Shown: positions 41,770-49,081 of the stretch, piece by piece
How positions within the stretch are numbered: the first letter of the stretch is position 1
How the letters are laid out: every line of letters begins with the position of its first letter
NCBI GenBank assembly: GCA_965200235.1
Contig: OZ241339.1
Span: 496,001-560,000 of the forward strand
Direction: 5' to 3'
DNA: 64,000 bases
Source: Azotimanducus chitobiosivorans
Lineage (GTDB): Bacteria; Pseudomonadota; Gammaproteobacteria; Pseudomonadales; Azotimanducaceae
Made by a program: the position numbers and the translations under genes
The notes under the pieces: generated by a model
Seen by the model: the letters and a program-made list of their open reading frames with translations, nothing else
The model's database searches: none
What the model was told of the DNA's origin: nothing

Positions 41770-44025
41770 ATGAACATTCATTCCCAAAAGCTGCTCGGTA
41801 CCAGCTTCCTGTATGCCGTTTCGATGTTGGCCTTTGTCGGCGCGGTGTCGGCTGACGACAATCCCGCCGCGAGCGATGCTGCCGGTAGCGTTGAAGATCT
41901 CGTGGTGCAGGCGCATCCCTTGAGCGATGGCGATCTTGCGCAATCGGTCGAGGTGATGGACGCGGAGGCGATCGCGCGCACCTCAGGCATATCCCTCGGT
42001 GACGTGCTGTCCGAAATTCGCGGCGTGCACTCGGCATCCTTCGGTCCGAAAGTCGGGCAGCCTGTGATCAACGGACTGAGCGGCACCCGCGTGCTTGTGA
42101 CTGAGAATGGCCAGGATGCCTTTGACGTCTCCTTCTCGGCCGATCACTGCAACACTGTCGAGCCATTCCTTGCCGATCGAATCGAGGTGCTCAAGGGTGC
42201 ATCCACGCTCTTGTACGGATCGGGCGCCATGGGCGGCGTGGTTGAAGTGCAGACCAACCGGGTACCCACGACGGTGCCTGACAAGACCATCACCGGACGC
42301 GGCCTCGTGCGCGGCACCGATGCGTCGAACGGCATCTACGGCGGCCTGCACCTCGACGGCGGCATGGGCAATTTTGCCTGGCATTTGGATGGCTACGCTT
42401 CCGATCATCGCGATGTCAGCATTCCGGGATATGCGTCGCTAGACCCATTTGCTGAAGACGACCATGATGATCACGACGACGACCATGAAGACCATGATGA
42501 TGAACATGAGCACGAAGACGAGCATGAACACGAAGAAGACGAGCACGAGCACGACGACGAGCATGCGGATGAAATGCCTGTCAAGGGTCGTCTCGAAAAC
42601 AGCTACGCGGAGTACAAGGGCGGTTCGGTCGGTGGTTCGTTCGTGTTTGACCGCGGTCACTTCGGCGTGTCAGTCGCGACCCGCGATTGGCAATACGGCA
42701 TTCCGGGTGCCCACCACCACCATCATCATGAAGATGAGCACGAACATGGACATATGGATGATCACGATGATGACCATGAAGACGAGCACGAGCATGAAGA
42801 TGAGCACGACGACCATGACGAGCACGATGAGCATGCGGCGGAAGAAGGCTCGCCGTGGATCGATTTGCAGCAAACGCGCGTGCAATCGCGCCTCGGCATC
42901 TACGACCCTCTGCCCGGCTTCCGTGCGTTAGAGGCAAGTCTGACGGTCAGCGAGTATGATCATGGCGAAATCGAAGGTGGGCGTGAAATCGGCTACTTCG
43001 GCAACGACGCCTGGGAAGGCAGAATCGTCCTCGATGGCGAAGAGATGCAAGGCTGGCAACCGTCGCTCGGACTGCAATTCGGTGTCATCGAGCTTGGCCT
43101 CGGCAGCAGTGAAGCGTCTGCCGACACATCCGAATCGCAGCATGTCGCGGCGTTTGCGCTCGCCGAAAAGCACTACGACACAGTGGAAGTCGAAACGGGC
43201 GCGCGCATCGAATTGACCGATATTGATGACGGCGAGGGCGTCTCGCGCGACTATCTGGCCACGAGCTTTTCCCTCGGGGCCGTCTTCACGCCGCAAGAAT
43301 CATTGCGTATTCGCCTCCTGACGGACTATGCCATGCGCGCGCCGCGCGGCAACGAGCTCTTCTCCGAGTTCGCACACCTCGCGACGCAAGGCTTTGAAGT
43401 CGGCAACGTGAACCTCGACGAAGAAGAGGCGTTCAACCTGTCCGCCGGCATCGACTATGAGCGAGGACCACTCTCGTTCTCCGCCAATCTCTATCGCTAT
43501 GCGTTCGACAACTACATCTATCAGCGTGAAACCGAAGATGAAGTCGGCGGCTTGGATGTGATCGAGTGGGCGCAAAACGAAGCGACCTTCACCGGCGGCG
43601 ATATTGGCGTCGAGTACAGCTTCTCGCAAGCTTCGACCGGTGTCAGCGGCGCCGTGTCGCTCGGCTTCGACATGGTGCGCACCGATCTCGATGATCCGCG
43701 CGAGGACCACTTGCCGCGCACGCCAGCCAATCGCGCCTTGCTGGCAGGCGAAATCTCATGGCGGTCACTCTGGGCGCGCCTCGCCTACACGCACGTGTTC
43801 GAACAAGACGAGACCGCGAGTTATGAGACGCCAACCGCGAGCTACGACAATGTGGATCTGCAAGTTGACTACCGCATTGATTTTGCTGGTCTCAATGACC
43901 TGACGCTGTTTCTAGCCGGGCGCAACCTGACCGACGAAGAACAGCGCAATCACGTCTCCTTTGTGAAGGACGAAGTGCCTTTGCCGGGTCGTCGCGTTGA
44001 AGCAGGCGTGCGCTTTCGGTTTTGA
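41770..44025 (+). CDS. ZnuD-like TonB-dependent zinc receptor, copy 2
   Basis: A 751-residue paralogue of the previous gene, similar over the whole length, including GDVLSEIRGVHSASFGPKVG, the two acidic/His loops (42456-42572 and 42712-42840) and the C-terminal GRNLTDEEQRNHVSFVKDEV. Signal peptide: SFLYAVSMLAFVGAVSA. The loops differ most between the copies in length and order of HD/HE pairs. One palindrome upstream of copy 1 may control both. A hairpin lies 23 bases after the stop. Separate specificities (zinc versus another metal) are possible. Confidence 0.88.
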   Translation: MNIHSQKLLGTSFLYAVSMLAFVGAVSADDNPAASDAAGSVEDLVVQAHPLSDGDLAQSVEVMDAEAIARTSGISLGDVLSEIRGVHSASFGPKVGQPVINGLSGTRVLVTENGQDAFDVSFSADHCNTVEPFLADRIEVLKGASTLLYGSGAMGGVVEVQTNRVPTTVPDKTITGRGLVRGTDASNGIYGGLHLDGGMGNFAWHLDGYASDHRDVSIPGYASLDPFAEDDHDDHDDDHEDHDDEHEHEDEHEHEEDEHEHDDEHADEMPVKGRLENSYAEYKGGSVGGSFVFDRGHFGVSVATRDWQYGIPGAHHHHHHEDEHEHGHMDDHDDDHEDEHEHEDEHDDHDEHDEHAAEEGSPWIDLQQTRVQSRLGIYDPLPGFRALEASLTVSEYDHGEIEGGREIGYFGNDAWEGRIVLDGEEMQGWQPSLGLQFGVIELGLGSSEASADTSESQHVAAFALAEKHYDTVEVETGARIELTDIDDGEGVSRDYLATSFSLGAVFTPQESLRIRLLTDYAMRAPRGNELFSEFAHLATQGFEVGNVNLDEEEAFNLSAGIDYERGPLSFSANLYRYAFDNYIYQRETEDEVGGLDVIEWAQNEATFTGGDIGVEYSFSQASTGVSGAVSLGFDMVRTDLDDPREDHLPRTPANRALLAGEISWRSLWARLAYTHVFEQDETASYETPTASYDNVDLQVDYRIDFAGLNDLTLFLAGRNLTDEEQRNHVSFVKDEVPLPGRRVEAGVRFRF

Positions 44026-44047
44026 ATGCGTGGGTTCGTCCAAGGAG

Positions 44048-44077
44048 CCAGAGGCGTCCGCTTGCGGGCGCCTCTGG
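44048..44077 (+). terminator. Strong hairpin behind the receptor pair
   Basis: CCAGAGGCG and CGCCTCTGG pair perfectly, with possible further pairing of CCGC and GCGG inside. No T-run follows, so termination is likely Rho-assisted or the hairpin protects the mRNA end. Confidence 0.5.
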
Positions 44078-44091
44078 TTGCTTGGTGAGTT

Positions 44092-44124
44092 CGTGAATGA
44101 GACCACGACACCAACTCATTCACG
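44092..44124. promoter_or_regulatory. Inverted repeat upstream of DUF1640-like gene, copy 1
   Basis: CGTGAATGAG and CTCATTCACG are a perfect 10-bp inverted repeat with a 13-base spacer. TACAAT at 44129-44134 follows and is a candidate -10. At the second copy (48526) the right arm and TACAAT remain, but the left arm is lost at the duplication boundary. Confidence 0.5.
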
Positions 44125-44374
44125 CTTGTACAATAGTCACATGAGTGAAGCGATTGCATTTGACACCCACCGCTTTGCTAAACATTTGACTGAAGGCGGC
44201 TTGCTGAACACCAACCTCGCCACGAAGTCCGATATCGAGAAGATCGAGATGACCATCAAGATCGCCGTCGAAAAAGCCAAGGCAGACACGACGAAATGGG
44301 TATTGGGGGTGATGCTCGCGCAGACGACTATTATTCTTGCGTTTGTCGCGATGCCGCTCGGTGCGCCTGCGTAG
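44101..44374 (+). repeat. Duplicated 274-bp segment, copy 1 (partner 48526-48798)
   Basis: The segment holds the promoter-proximal part and the entire small DUF1640-like gene. It is about 93 percent identical to 48526-48798. The two copies bracket the IS remnant, Kiwa system and unknown two-gene module. Confidence 0.88.
44141..44374 (+). CDS. DUF1640-like membrane-anchored small protein, copy 1
   Basis: A 77-residue protein: IAFDTHRFAKHLTEGGL, then NLATKSDIEKIEMTIKIAVE (coiled coil) and a C-terminal helix, WVLGVMLAQTTIILAFVAM. This is the DUF1640/CCDC90-like plan. The function is unknown. The start ATG 44141 follows TACAAT by six bases, which would make a leaderless or very short 5' end. Copy 2 at 48566 is frameshifted near the end, and a more distant relative is at 25261. 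Confidence 0.7.
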   Translation: MSEAIAFDTHRFAKHLTEGGLLNTNLATKSDIEKIEMTIKIAVEKAKADTTKWVLGVMLAQTTIILAFVAMPLGAPA

Positions 44375-44462
44375 CGGCGGAGCCTGCGCGCTTCCGTCAA
44401 CCAATGGGCGGGGGGTTCCCCGCCCCTTGGACGGTTCGAGCGCGGGAGCAGGGCGTGCCCCC

Positions 44463-44709
44463 GTGAATCGGATCAGGAAGCGCCTGACCACCCCCTAGGC
44501 CGCCCGGGCCAAGGCGCCGGTGTCCGAACCGCCTCAGCGTCCGTTCCAGCAGCTCGCAGACCGATGCCCGGTCCAATGCCCGGCATAAAAGCGGCACGCC
44601 CGCCAGTAGCGTCCATCGTCTCCACCCCACGCAGGCGCATGTCCACAATCGTCCTCCAATGATCGCAGATTCACGTCCTGTTCACCCTCATGCAGCGTTG
44701 GACAACGCT
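44463..44709 (-). pseudogene. Decayed remnant of the 21.2-kb IS (5' end of transposase)
   Basis: TLLAGVPLLCRALDRASVCE and then LLERTLRRFGHRRLG on the minus strand match the transposase N-terminus (LLAGVPLECRALDRASVCEL), and TTCACCCTCATGCAGCGTTGG corresponds to its terminal repeat (shown here as CCCTCATGCAGCGTTGGA). The rest of the transposase is missing. The remnant lies next to kwaB. Confidence 0.85.
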
Positions 44710-44808
44710 CGCGGTGTCGTAGTCCCGACAAAACGAAGGCGCTCTAGCATCCTTCACCTACGAGATATCAGCGGTCATCTGCTGGTCGTCCGCCAATGCC
44801 GGAATCCG

Positions 44809-45735
44809 TCATCGTCGCACCCGCTTCACATCTGGCACGTCATAGACATTTCGTGAGAATCCCGACGCCAGCCGGTGGTCAAGGAGGGCTTGGACGATAT
44901 CCTTGCACGTTGACGGAGTCGCTATGATACGCCCCTCCTCGTCGAAATCGATGTTCAGTTGATAATTCGCGTGATGCCTGCGCAGATTCTCCATGAACCC
45001 GGGATCCTTGTAGTGCCCCTTATGCCGAATCGCAGACGCACGGCGGAGCTGAATCTTGTTTTCACCAACATAAGAGACGAGCGCATCCGTTTTACTGAAC
45101 ACGTCCACAAACTCGTTCTCCGCCAGAAGCCCTTCGAAGTCCTCTTGGTGGGCTTGCTTGTAACTAAGCACAGACTCGAATTTCGCTTTGTTCAGCACGA
45201 AGATTGTGTCGTCAGCGACAATAAAGTCAACGCGTTGGGATATGTGCATTGTAGGCGCCGGTTCGATGCCAAGCTCATCAGATCGAAAAAAAACAGGTAT
45301 CCAAGACTCGGATTTGCGTATCTGCCAACTCGCGTCGGTCTTGCATACGCCACGGACAACAGCGTCTCCCGATACCAGTTTGATTACGTAACAAAAGGAA
45401 TTCTTAATCTTATCGAGGCCGTCCGCCCTGTTCTGGGCCGTATCCTCCACTGTCTTATCGACTATTTGCCCGACGTGGGTATCTTCTGCAGCAATCGAAA
45501 GCGCACTGCTCTCGTTGTTCTCAGTCAGCAGGCCGTACTCCTGCACCTCTTCAATCCGTGAGAACTCGTTTTTCATCGCTGACCGGAGTTTCTCGTCCAG
45601 TTCCGTCGTTGTCGCTACGTGTCGCGGCGTGAATACGGGAGGCCGACCAGTCGGGATGCTCCTTCTGACCGCCCAAAATGTCAGAGTCGCGCCCTGCACG
45701 TCGAAATTCTTTAGATCATCTAGCGTCGTCGTCAT
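44809..45735 (-). CDS. kwaB: Kiwa anti-phage defence protein KwaB (DUF4868)
   Basis: A 308-residue protein from ATG 45735, with AGGAGGGG upstream. The DUF4868 pattern is visible: TLTFWAVRRS at the start, YVIKLVSGDAVVRGVCKTDAS, then VDFIVADDTIFVLNKAKFE and a C-terminal domain with LRRASAIRHKGHYKDPGFM and NIDFDEEGRIIATP. KwaB is the cytosolic, DNA-binding partner that acts with membrane protein KwaA in the Kiwa system. Its start overlaps the 3' end of kwaA by 20 bases. A downstream IS remnant and duplications mark the island. Confidence 0.88.
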   Translation of the reverse strand: MTTTLDDLKNFDVQGATLTFWAVRRSIPTGRPPVFTPRHVATTTELDEKLRSAMKNEFSRIEEVQEYGLLTENNESSALSIAAEDTHVGQIVDKTVEDTAQNRADGLDKIKNSFCYVIKLVSGDAVVRGVCKTDASWQIRKSESWIPVFFRSDELGIEPAPTMHISQRVDFIVADDTIFVLNKAKFESVLSYKQAHQEDFEGLLAENEFVDVFSKTDALVSYVGENKIQLRRASAIRHKGHYKDPGFMENLRRHHANYQLNIDFDEEGRIIATPSTCKDIVQALLDHRLASGFSRNVYDVPDVKRVRR

Positions 45736-46366
45736 GCCCCTCCTTCGTAATCCTCCCAATGACCATCACGTCGTCAACAGCGGTATGTAAGCATCTATCC
45801 CCGCTTGAGATGACATTCCTGCTGAACGCCTTGCCAACGTATGTTCTTCTGCTCTCAATGAAATGGTATCTCACCTCATACAGCCTCCATCCGAATACAG
45901 CCAAGAGAGGGTTGAGCACGATTTGGCCAGAGCGGTATGTGATGCAGAAGAACCAAACCAAGAATGTCGCCAGACCCAGTAGCAGCCCACTCTCGTCCAC
46001 TAAGTCTGCCTTCATGAAGGAGACAACGTAGGGCAGCGTATAGCCAATCAGCTCAGATGGCACATGCTTGGCGTCCTCAATTTTGATTGATGCCCTTGCT
46101 TTCTTCCCAGCCAAACGGAAAATGAACAATGTGAGGATGAAGCACACTAGGCATAAAACCACGAGACATAGCATCCACGGCTTGCCGAACGGCATCGCAC
46201 GGTTGGTCTGATGCCCTACCTCGACAGTCAATGCCGAGTGGCAAAGCAGAGCGAAGTCAATGTCCTGAACCAGCAGGATCAAGCTCAGCGGCAGATAGGA
46301 TCCCACGAACACCATCAAAGCCGAAATCAGCCTAAGACGCATATTGAGGGACCTCGCCTCGATCAC
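45716..46366 (-). CDS. kwaA: Kiwa anti-phage defence membrane protein KwaA
   Basis: A 216-residue membrane protein with about four helices: ISALMVFVGSYLPLSLILLV, MLCLVVLCLVCFILTLFIF, LIGYTLPYVVSF (weak) and LLLGLATFLVWFFCITY. It is in front of kwaB with a 20-base overlap, which matches the usual kwaA-kwaB order. KwaA forms a membrane assembly that senses phage attachment or membrane perturbation in characterised systems. The start is GTG 46366; ATG 46342 (MRLRLISALM) has a GAGG ahead of it and is also plausible. Confidence 0.86.
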   Translation of the reverse strand: MIEARSLNMRLRLISALMVFVGSYLPLSLILLVQDIDFALLCHSALTVEVGHQTNRAMPFGKPWMLCLVVLCLVCFILTLFIFRLAGKKARASIKIEDAKHVPSELIGYTLPYVVSFMKADLVDESGLLLGLATFLVWFFCITYRSGQIVLNPLLAVFGWRLYEVRYHFIESRRTYVGKAFSRNVISSGDRCLHTAVDDVMVIGRITKEGHDDDAR

Positions 46367-46490
46367 TCCTGCCCTGAGCGCGCGAGTTGCCGATCATGCC
46401 TTGCACACAAATGCGTGGCGAGCGCGGCGCCCAGCCCAGCGCTCTATCCACGGCGACCGGGTGGTGCGTCGGCATTCAGTAAAAGCAGAC

Positions 46491-47858
46491 CTACCACAAA
46501 GCATCACTTGACGGCGTTCCTTCCACCGTCGCGACATTGTAGTTCTCCAGCTGATGGCGAACCACCTCCGTGGAAACCCCGAAATCCTCAGCCAAATGCC
46601 GCACATCGAGCAGGGACGCCTTGCCTGACCTGACCTTGCCTCGCAATCCCTCTGCCGGAGCAAGAATTTCGGCCGCGAAGGCGCGGGATGCCCTCTGGTC
46701 CCAAACGTGGGAATCCGTCACCAACCGCGGCTTGCCGCTCTCCGAGCAAATGCGCATGTACAGTGACCTGGCTAAAAGAAAGCGTCCGGTCGGCGTATCT
46801 TCACTGTCCCCATGAGCGACCAAAACTGGGGCGTCTCCTTTTGAGTATCCCAGAAAGCCGCGGATGAGGCTGCTAGGAGACGACTTCGCCACTTTGAAAG
46901 GGCTTTCGGCCCACCCAAGGTCGCGCACGAAATCCTCCATGTCCGTTATCACGTTCGGAATGTCCATGGATTTTCTGAAGTCAACCGCGTGCGCGTGGCC
47001 CATCAGGTGCGCTTTCCCTTTGGGCGCGAGCGCTGGCAGGCTTCGCTTCGCCGAGGATCGGCGTTCAACGACATCATTGCCTGCCAAGGCACGAGCTTCC
47101 TCAATCCAGGATGCGTCCGCCCCAAAATGCTTGATGGTTGACGAACTGAGCAGGTCATCGGCTATGTCCTTGCCCCAACGAGGCAGGTTCGCTCGCAGCA
47201 AGTCCTCATGCTCAGGGGACAGTTCGTCCTCAAACCGGGCATCGACGCCAAGACGGGCGCCCCACTCGAAGATGCGCCTATCCTCCTCCGTCAAGCCCTG
47301 AATCTCCTCCCAATCCTCGCGCAACTGAAGAACCTCATCGTCACTGAGGCCTGAGACGCGGTCAAGGACCGCTTTAACGAAGCGGGTGATCGCCCCCCGC
47401 ACATCCTCGGGGGGTAGCCGGACGCTCCCTTCCTCGACAAATCGAATGTGCTCGTTGGCGTTGTCCCCGCCGTCCTTCAGCCAGCGAGCCGTGACCCTGT
47501 CGCCGTCCCGGTACAGTGTCAGGTCCGGCAACGCGCCGCCCTCCCTGGCGGCCAGCAAGCTATGTCTTTGAACCCAAGCGCGATCTGACGTGTTTCGGGC
47601 CAGGTACCGTGAGCCGTAGCGAGCCGCCCATTTGTAGGACTCGCTGGTCAGGAACCAGTAGTTGTCAACCAACCACGCGCAGAGCGGGAAAGCCGATCCG
47701 TACACGCCATTTCGGCGGCCTTTCGTGCGGTGGTCGTAAAGGCGGCTTACGGGCCTTCCACCTGCCCGTATGGTCAGTCGGCACCATGTGCGAGCCAGAA
47801 CCGGATGCCTCACCCCGGGAGCGTCTTGCCACTCAACCGAAAATTCCAACATGGTCAT
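46491..47858 (-). CDS. ImmA/IrrE-like protein without HExxH, paired with a small gene (unknown module)
   Basis: A 455-residue protein. The C-terminal part follows the ImmA/IrrE plan: RFLLARSLYMRI at residues 359-370 sits where RxxLAHELGH is expected, FAAEILAP near residue 394 matches the FAAxLLMP segment, and LAEDFGVSTEVVRHQLEN follows. The HExxH histidines are absent, so the metalloprotease is probably inactive or another function has taken over. The N-terminal 250 residues are not recognised. It is coupled by ATGA to the 136-residue gene and stands 125 bases upstream of kwaA. Confidence 0.65.
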   Translation of the reverse strand: MTMLEFSVEWQDAPGVRHPVLARTWCRLTIRAGGRPVSRLYDHRTKGRRNGVYGSAFPLCAWLVDNYWFLTSESYKWAARYGSRYLARNTSDRAWVQRHSLLAAREGGALPDLTLYRDGDRVTARWLKDGGDNANEHIRFVEEGSVRLPPEDVRGAITRFVKAVLDRVSGLSDDEVLQLREDWEEIQGLTEEDRRIFEWGARLGVDARFEDELSPEHEDLLRANLPRWGKDIADDLLSSSTIKHFGADASWIEEARALAGNDVVERRSSAKRSLPALAPKGKAHLMGHAHAVDFRKSMDIPNVITDMEDFVRDLGWAESPFKVAKSSPSSLIRGFLGYSKGDAPVLVAHGDSEDTPTGRFLLARSLYMRICSESGKPRLVTDSHVWDQRASRAFAAEILAPAEGLRGKVRSGKASLLDVRHLAEDFGVSTEVVRHQLENYNVATVEGTPSSDALW

Positions 47859-48265
47859 TCTCCAAACAGGCGTTTATCCCTGTCCTTGGGATACTCGGGT
47901 GGTTCGAGCTTATAGCCTTTGTAGGTGCCAGGATACCCATTGATATGCCTGGCTTCGTAGAGATCCATGTCGATCCACCCCCAAACGTACCGTGGGAAAC
48001 CGTGCTCAATTGCATTGCTGATGCGACCCTTCCGAATGCTGTCCGATAGCAAGGCTGCGATGGCGGGAAACTCAATCTCCTTGTCGCATGGAGTGGCGTC
48101 TGAACGCAGGCTCGGTTCGCCCGCAGGGCTCCTGTAGGACTTATGCTCAGTACTCCCGACGTACCTGGCTCTGCTTGCAATGTCGCAAAGTTCGCTGTCG
48201 GACAAATCGCAATGAAGCGTTCGTGGCTTCATCGGCCTTCTCTTTCTTCCCCTTCCCTTTCGCAT
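47855..48265 (-). CDS. Small partner of the 455-residue protein, unknown family
   Basis: A 136-residue protein, basic N-terminus (MRKGRGRKRRPMKPR). The conserved-looking block is GFPRYVWGWIDMDLYEARHI and then NGYPGTYKGYKL. Similar GFPRYVWG...YEARLxNxxxGEYKGYPL segments occur, from memory, in small proteins next to large ImmA-like genes, but I cannot name the family. The overlap ATGA with the downstream gene suggests co-translation. GGGGGA lies just ahead of ATG 48265. Confidence 0.6.
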   Translation of the reverse strand: MRKGRGRKRRPMKPRTLHCDLSDSELCDIASRARYVGSTEHKSYRSPAGEPSLRSDATPCDKEIEFPAIAALLSDSIRKGRISNAIEHGFPRYVWGWIDMDLYEARHINGYPGTYKGYKLEPPEYPKDRDKRLFGE

Positions 48266-48450
48266 ATTCCCCCCATTGAGAAATTAAACACTCAGCTGAT
48301 CGAGTCCGTGGAAGCCAATGGCAAACACAGCATCAAGTCCCACAGCGATGAAAACATCACAAACTATTGAAAATAAACGATATTTTTTTCGTACAGCACC
48401 TAATGCTCTTCCACTGACGGCACACTATGACTTTAGGGAATTCTAACAAA

Positions 48451-48510
48451 CTAGGAGCCTGCGCCGTAGGAAGTCGCGACAGCGACAATTCGATCCTGCC
48501 GCTGTTGCCA
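48451..48510. mobile_element. Left end of the 20.99-kb MITE-like family
   Basis: CTAGGAGCCTGCGCCGTAGGAAGTC followed by CGATCCTGCCGC matches the left end of the element at 20987 (quoted here as GAGCCTGCGCCGTAGGAA). No right end is recognised downstream before the duplicated segment at 48526, so the element was cut off, perhaps by that duplication. Confidence 0.7.
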
Positions 48511-48525
48511 ACATGGACAACTCTA

Positions 48526-48798
48526 GACCACGACACCAACTCATTCACGCTTGTACAATAGTTCCATGAGTGAAGCGATTGCATTTGACGCCCGCCGCTT
48601 TGTCAAGCATTTGACTGAAGGTGGCTTGCTGAACACCAACCTCGCCACGAAGTCCGACATTGCGAAGATCGAGATGACCATCAAGATCGCCGTCGAAAAA
48701 GCCAAGGCAGACAGGACGAAATGGGTATTGGGGGCGATGCTCGCGCAGACGACTATTATCTTGCGTTTGTCGCGATGCTGCTCGGTGCGCCTGCATAA
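48526..48798 (+). repeat. Duplicated 274-bp segment, copy 2 (partner 44101-44374)
   Basis: Starts at GACCACGACACCAACTCATT and ends with the third codon of the small gene's tail. One base is missing relative to copy 1 near 48760 (ATTATCTTGCG against ATTATTCTTGCG). Confidence 0.88.
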
Positions 48799-48805
48799 GG
48801 GATGA
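48566..48805 (+). CDS. DUF1640-like small protein, copy 2, frameshifted tail
   Basis: A 79-residue product that matches copy 1 up to LAQTTIIL. One deleted base then changes the tail from AFVAMPLGAPA to RLSRCCSVRLHKG, ending at 48805. The membrane segment is shortened and positively charged residues are added. It is probably a decaying copy, although it remains open. Confidence 0.6.
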   Translation: MSEAIAFDARRFVKHLTEGGLLNTNLATKSDIAKIEMTIKIAVEKAKADRTKWVLGAMLAQTTIILRLSRCCSVRLHKG

Positions 48806-48810
48806 GCGTA

Positions 48811-49026
48811 TTACCCCGCTGCGAGTGACTGAATCGGCAACGCTTCGGTCTCCAGCCGAAACAAATCGAGAATCTTGAATGCGTGGTCAGTATCGATGCC
48901 CACTACGCAGCCTTGATCATCAAAGTCGATATTGAGTCTCTGTGAAATCTCTCGGGTTTGATCGCCCGGCTTTTCATTGAACTCGACGTACAGAGAGTCC
49001 CTTTCAGAATAATAGTGAAGTTTCAC
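48811..49026 (-). CDS. DUF2283-family small protein
   Basis: A 71-residue protein from GTG 49026 with AGAGG upstream. YSERDSLYVEFNEKPGDQTR and then LNIDFDDQGCVVGIDTDHA match the DUF2283 pattern (YxxxxDxLYIxF...xxDxxGxVVGIEI). Members often lie beside a DUF4258-type partner as a presumed toxin-antitoxin pair; no such partner is seen here. It may be an orphan antitoxin. Confidence 0.8.
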   Translation of the reverse strand: MKLHYYSERDSLYVEFNEKPGDQTREISQRLNIDFDDQGCVVGIDTDHAFKILDLFRLETEALPIQSLAAG

Positions 49027-49081
49027 GAAGCCTCTTTTTCATGGTGTACTCTTATCTGTTGATACCCACATATCTTGACAC

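Noticed and set aside
39968..42937. Long minus-strand frames with hydrophobic FVLVLVFMF-type sequence opposite the receptors
   Set aside because: They are the complements of GAC/CAC/GAA runs, giving strings of V, F, L and M, with no ribosome-binding sites.
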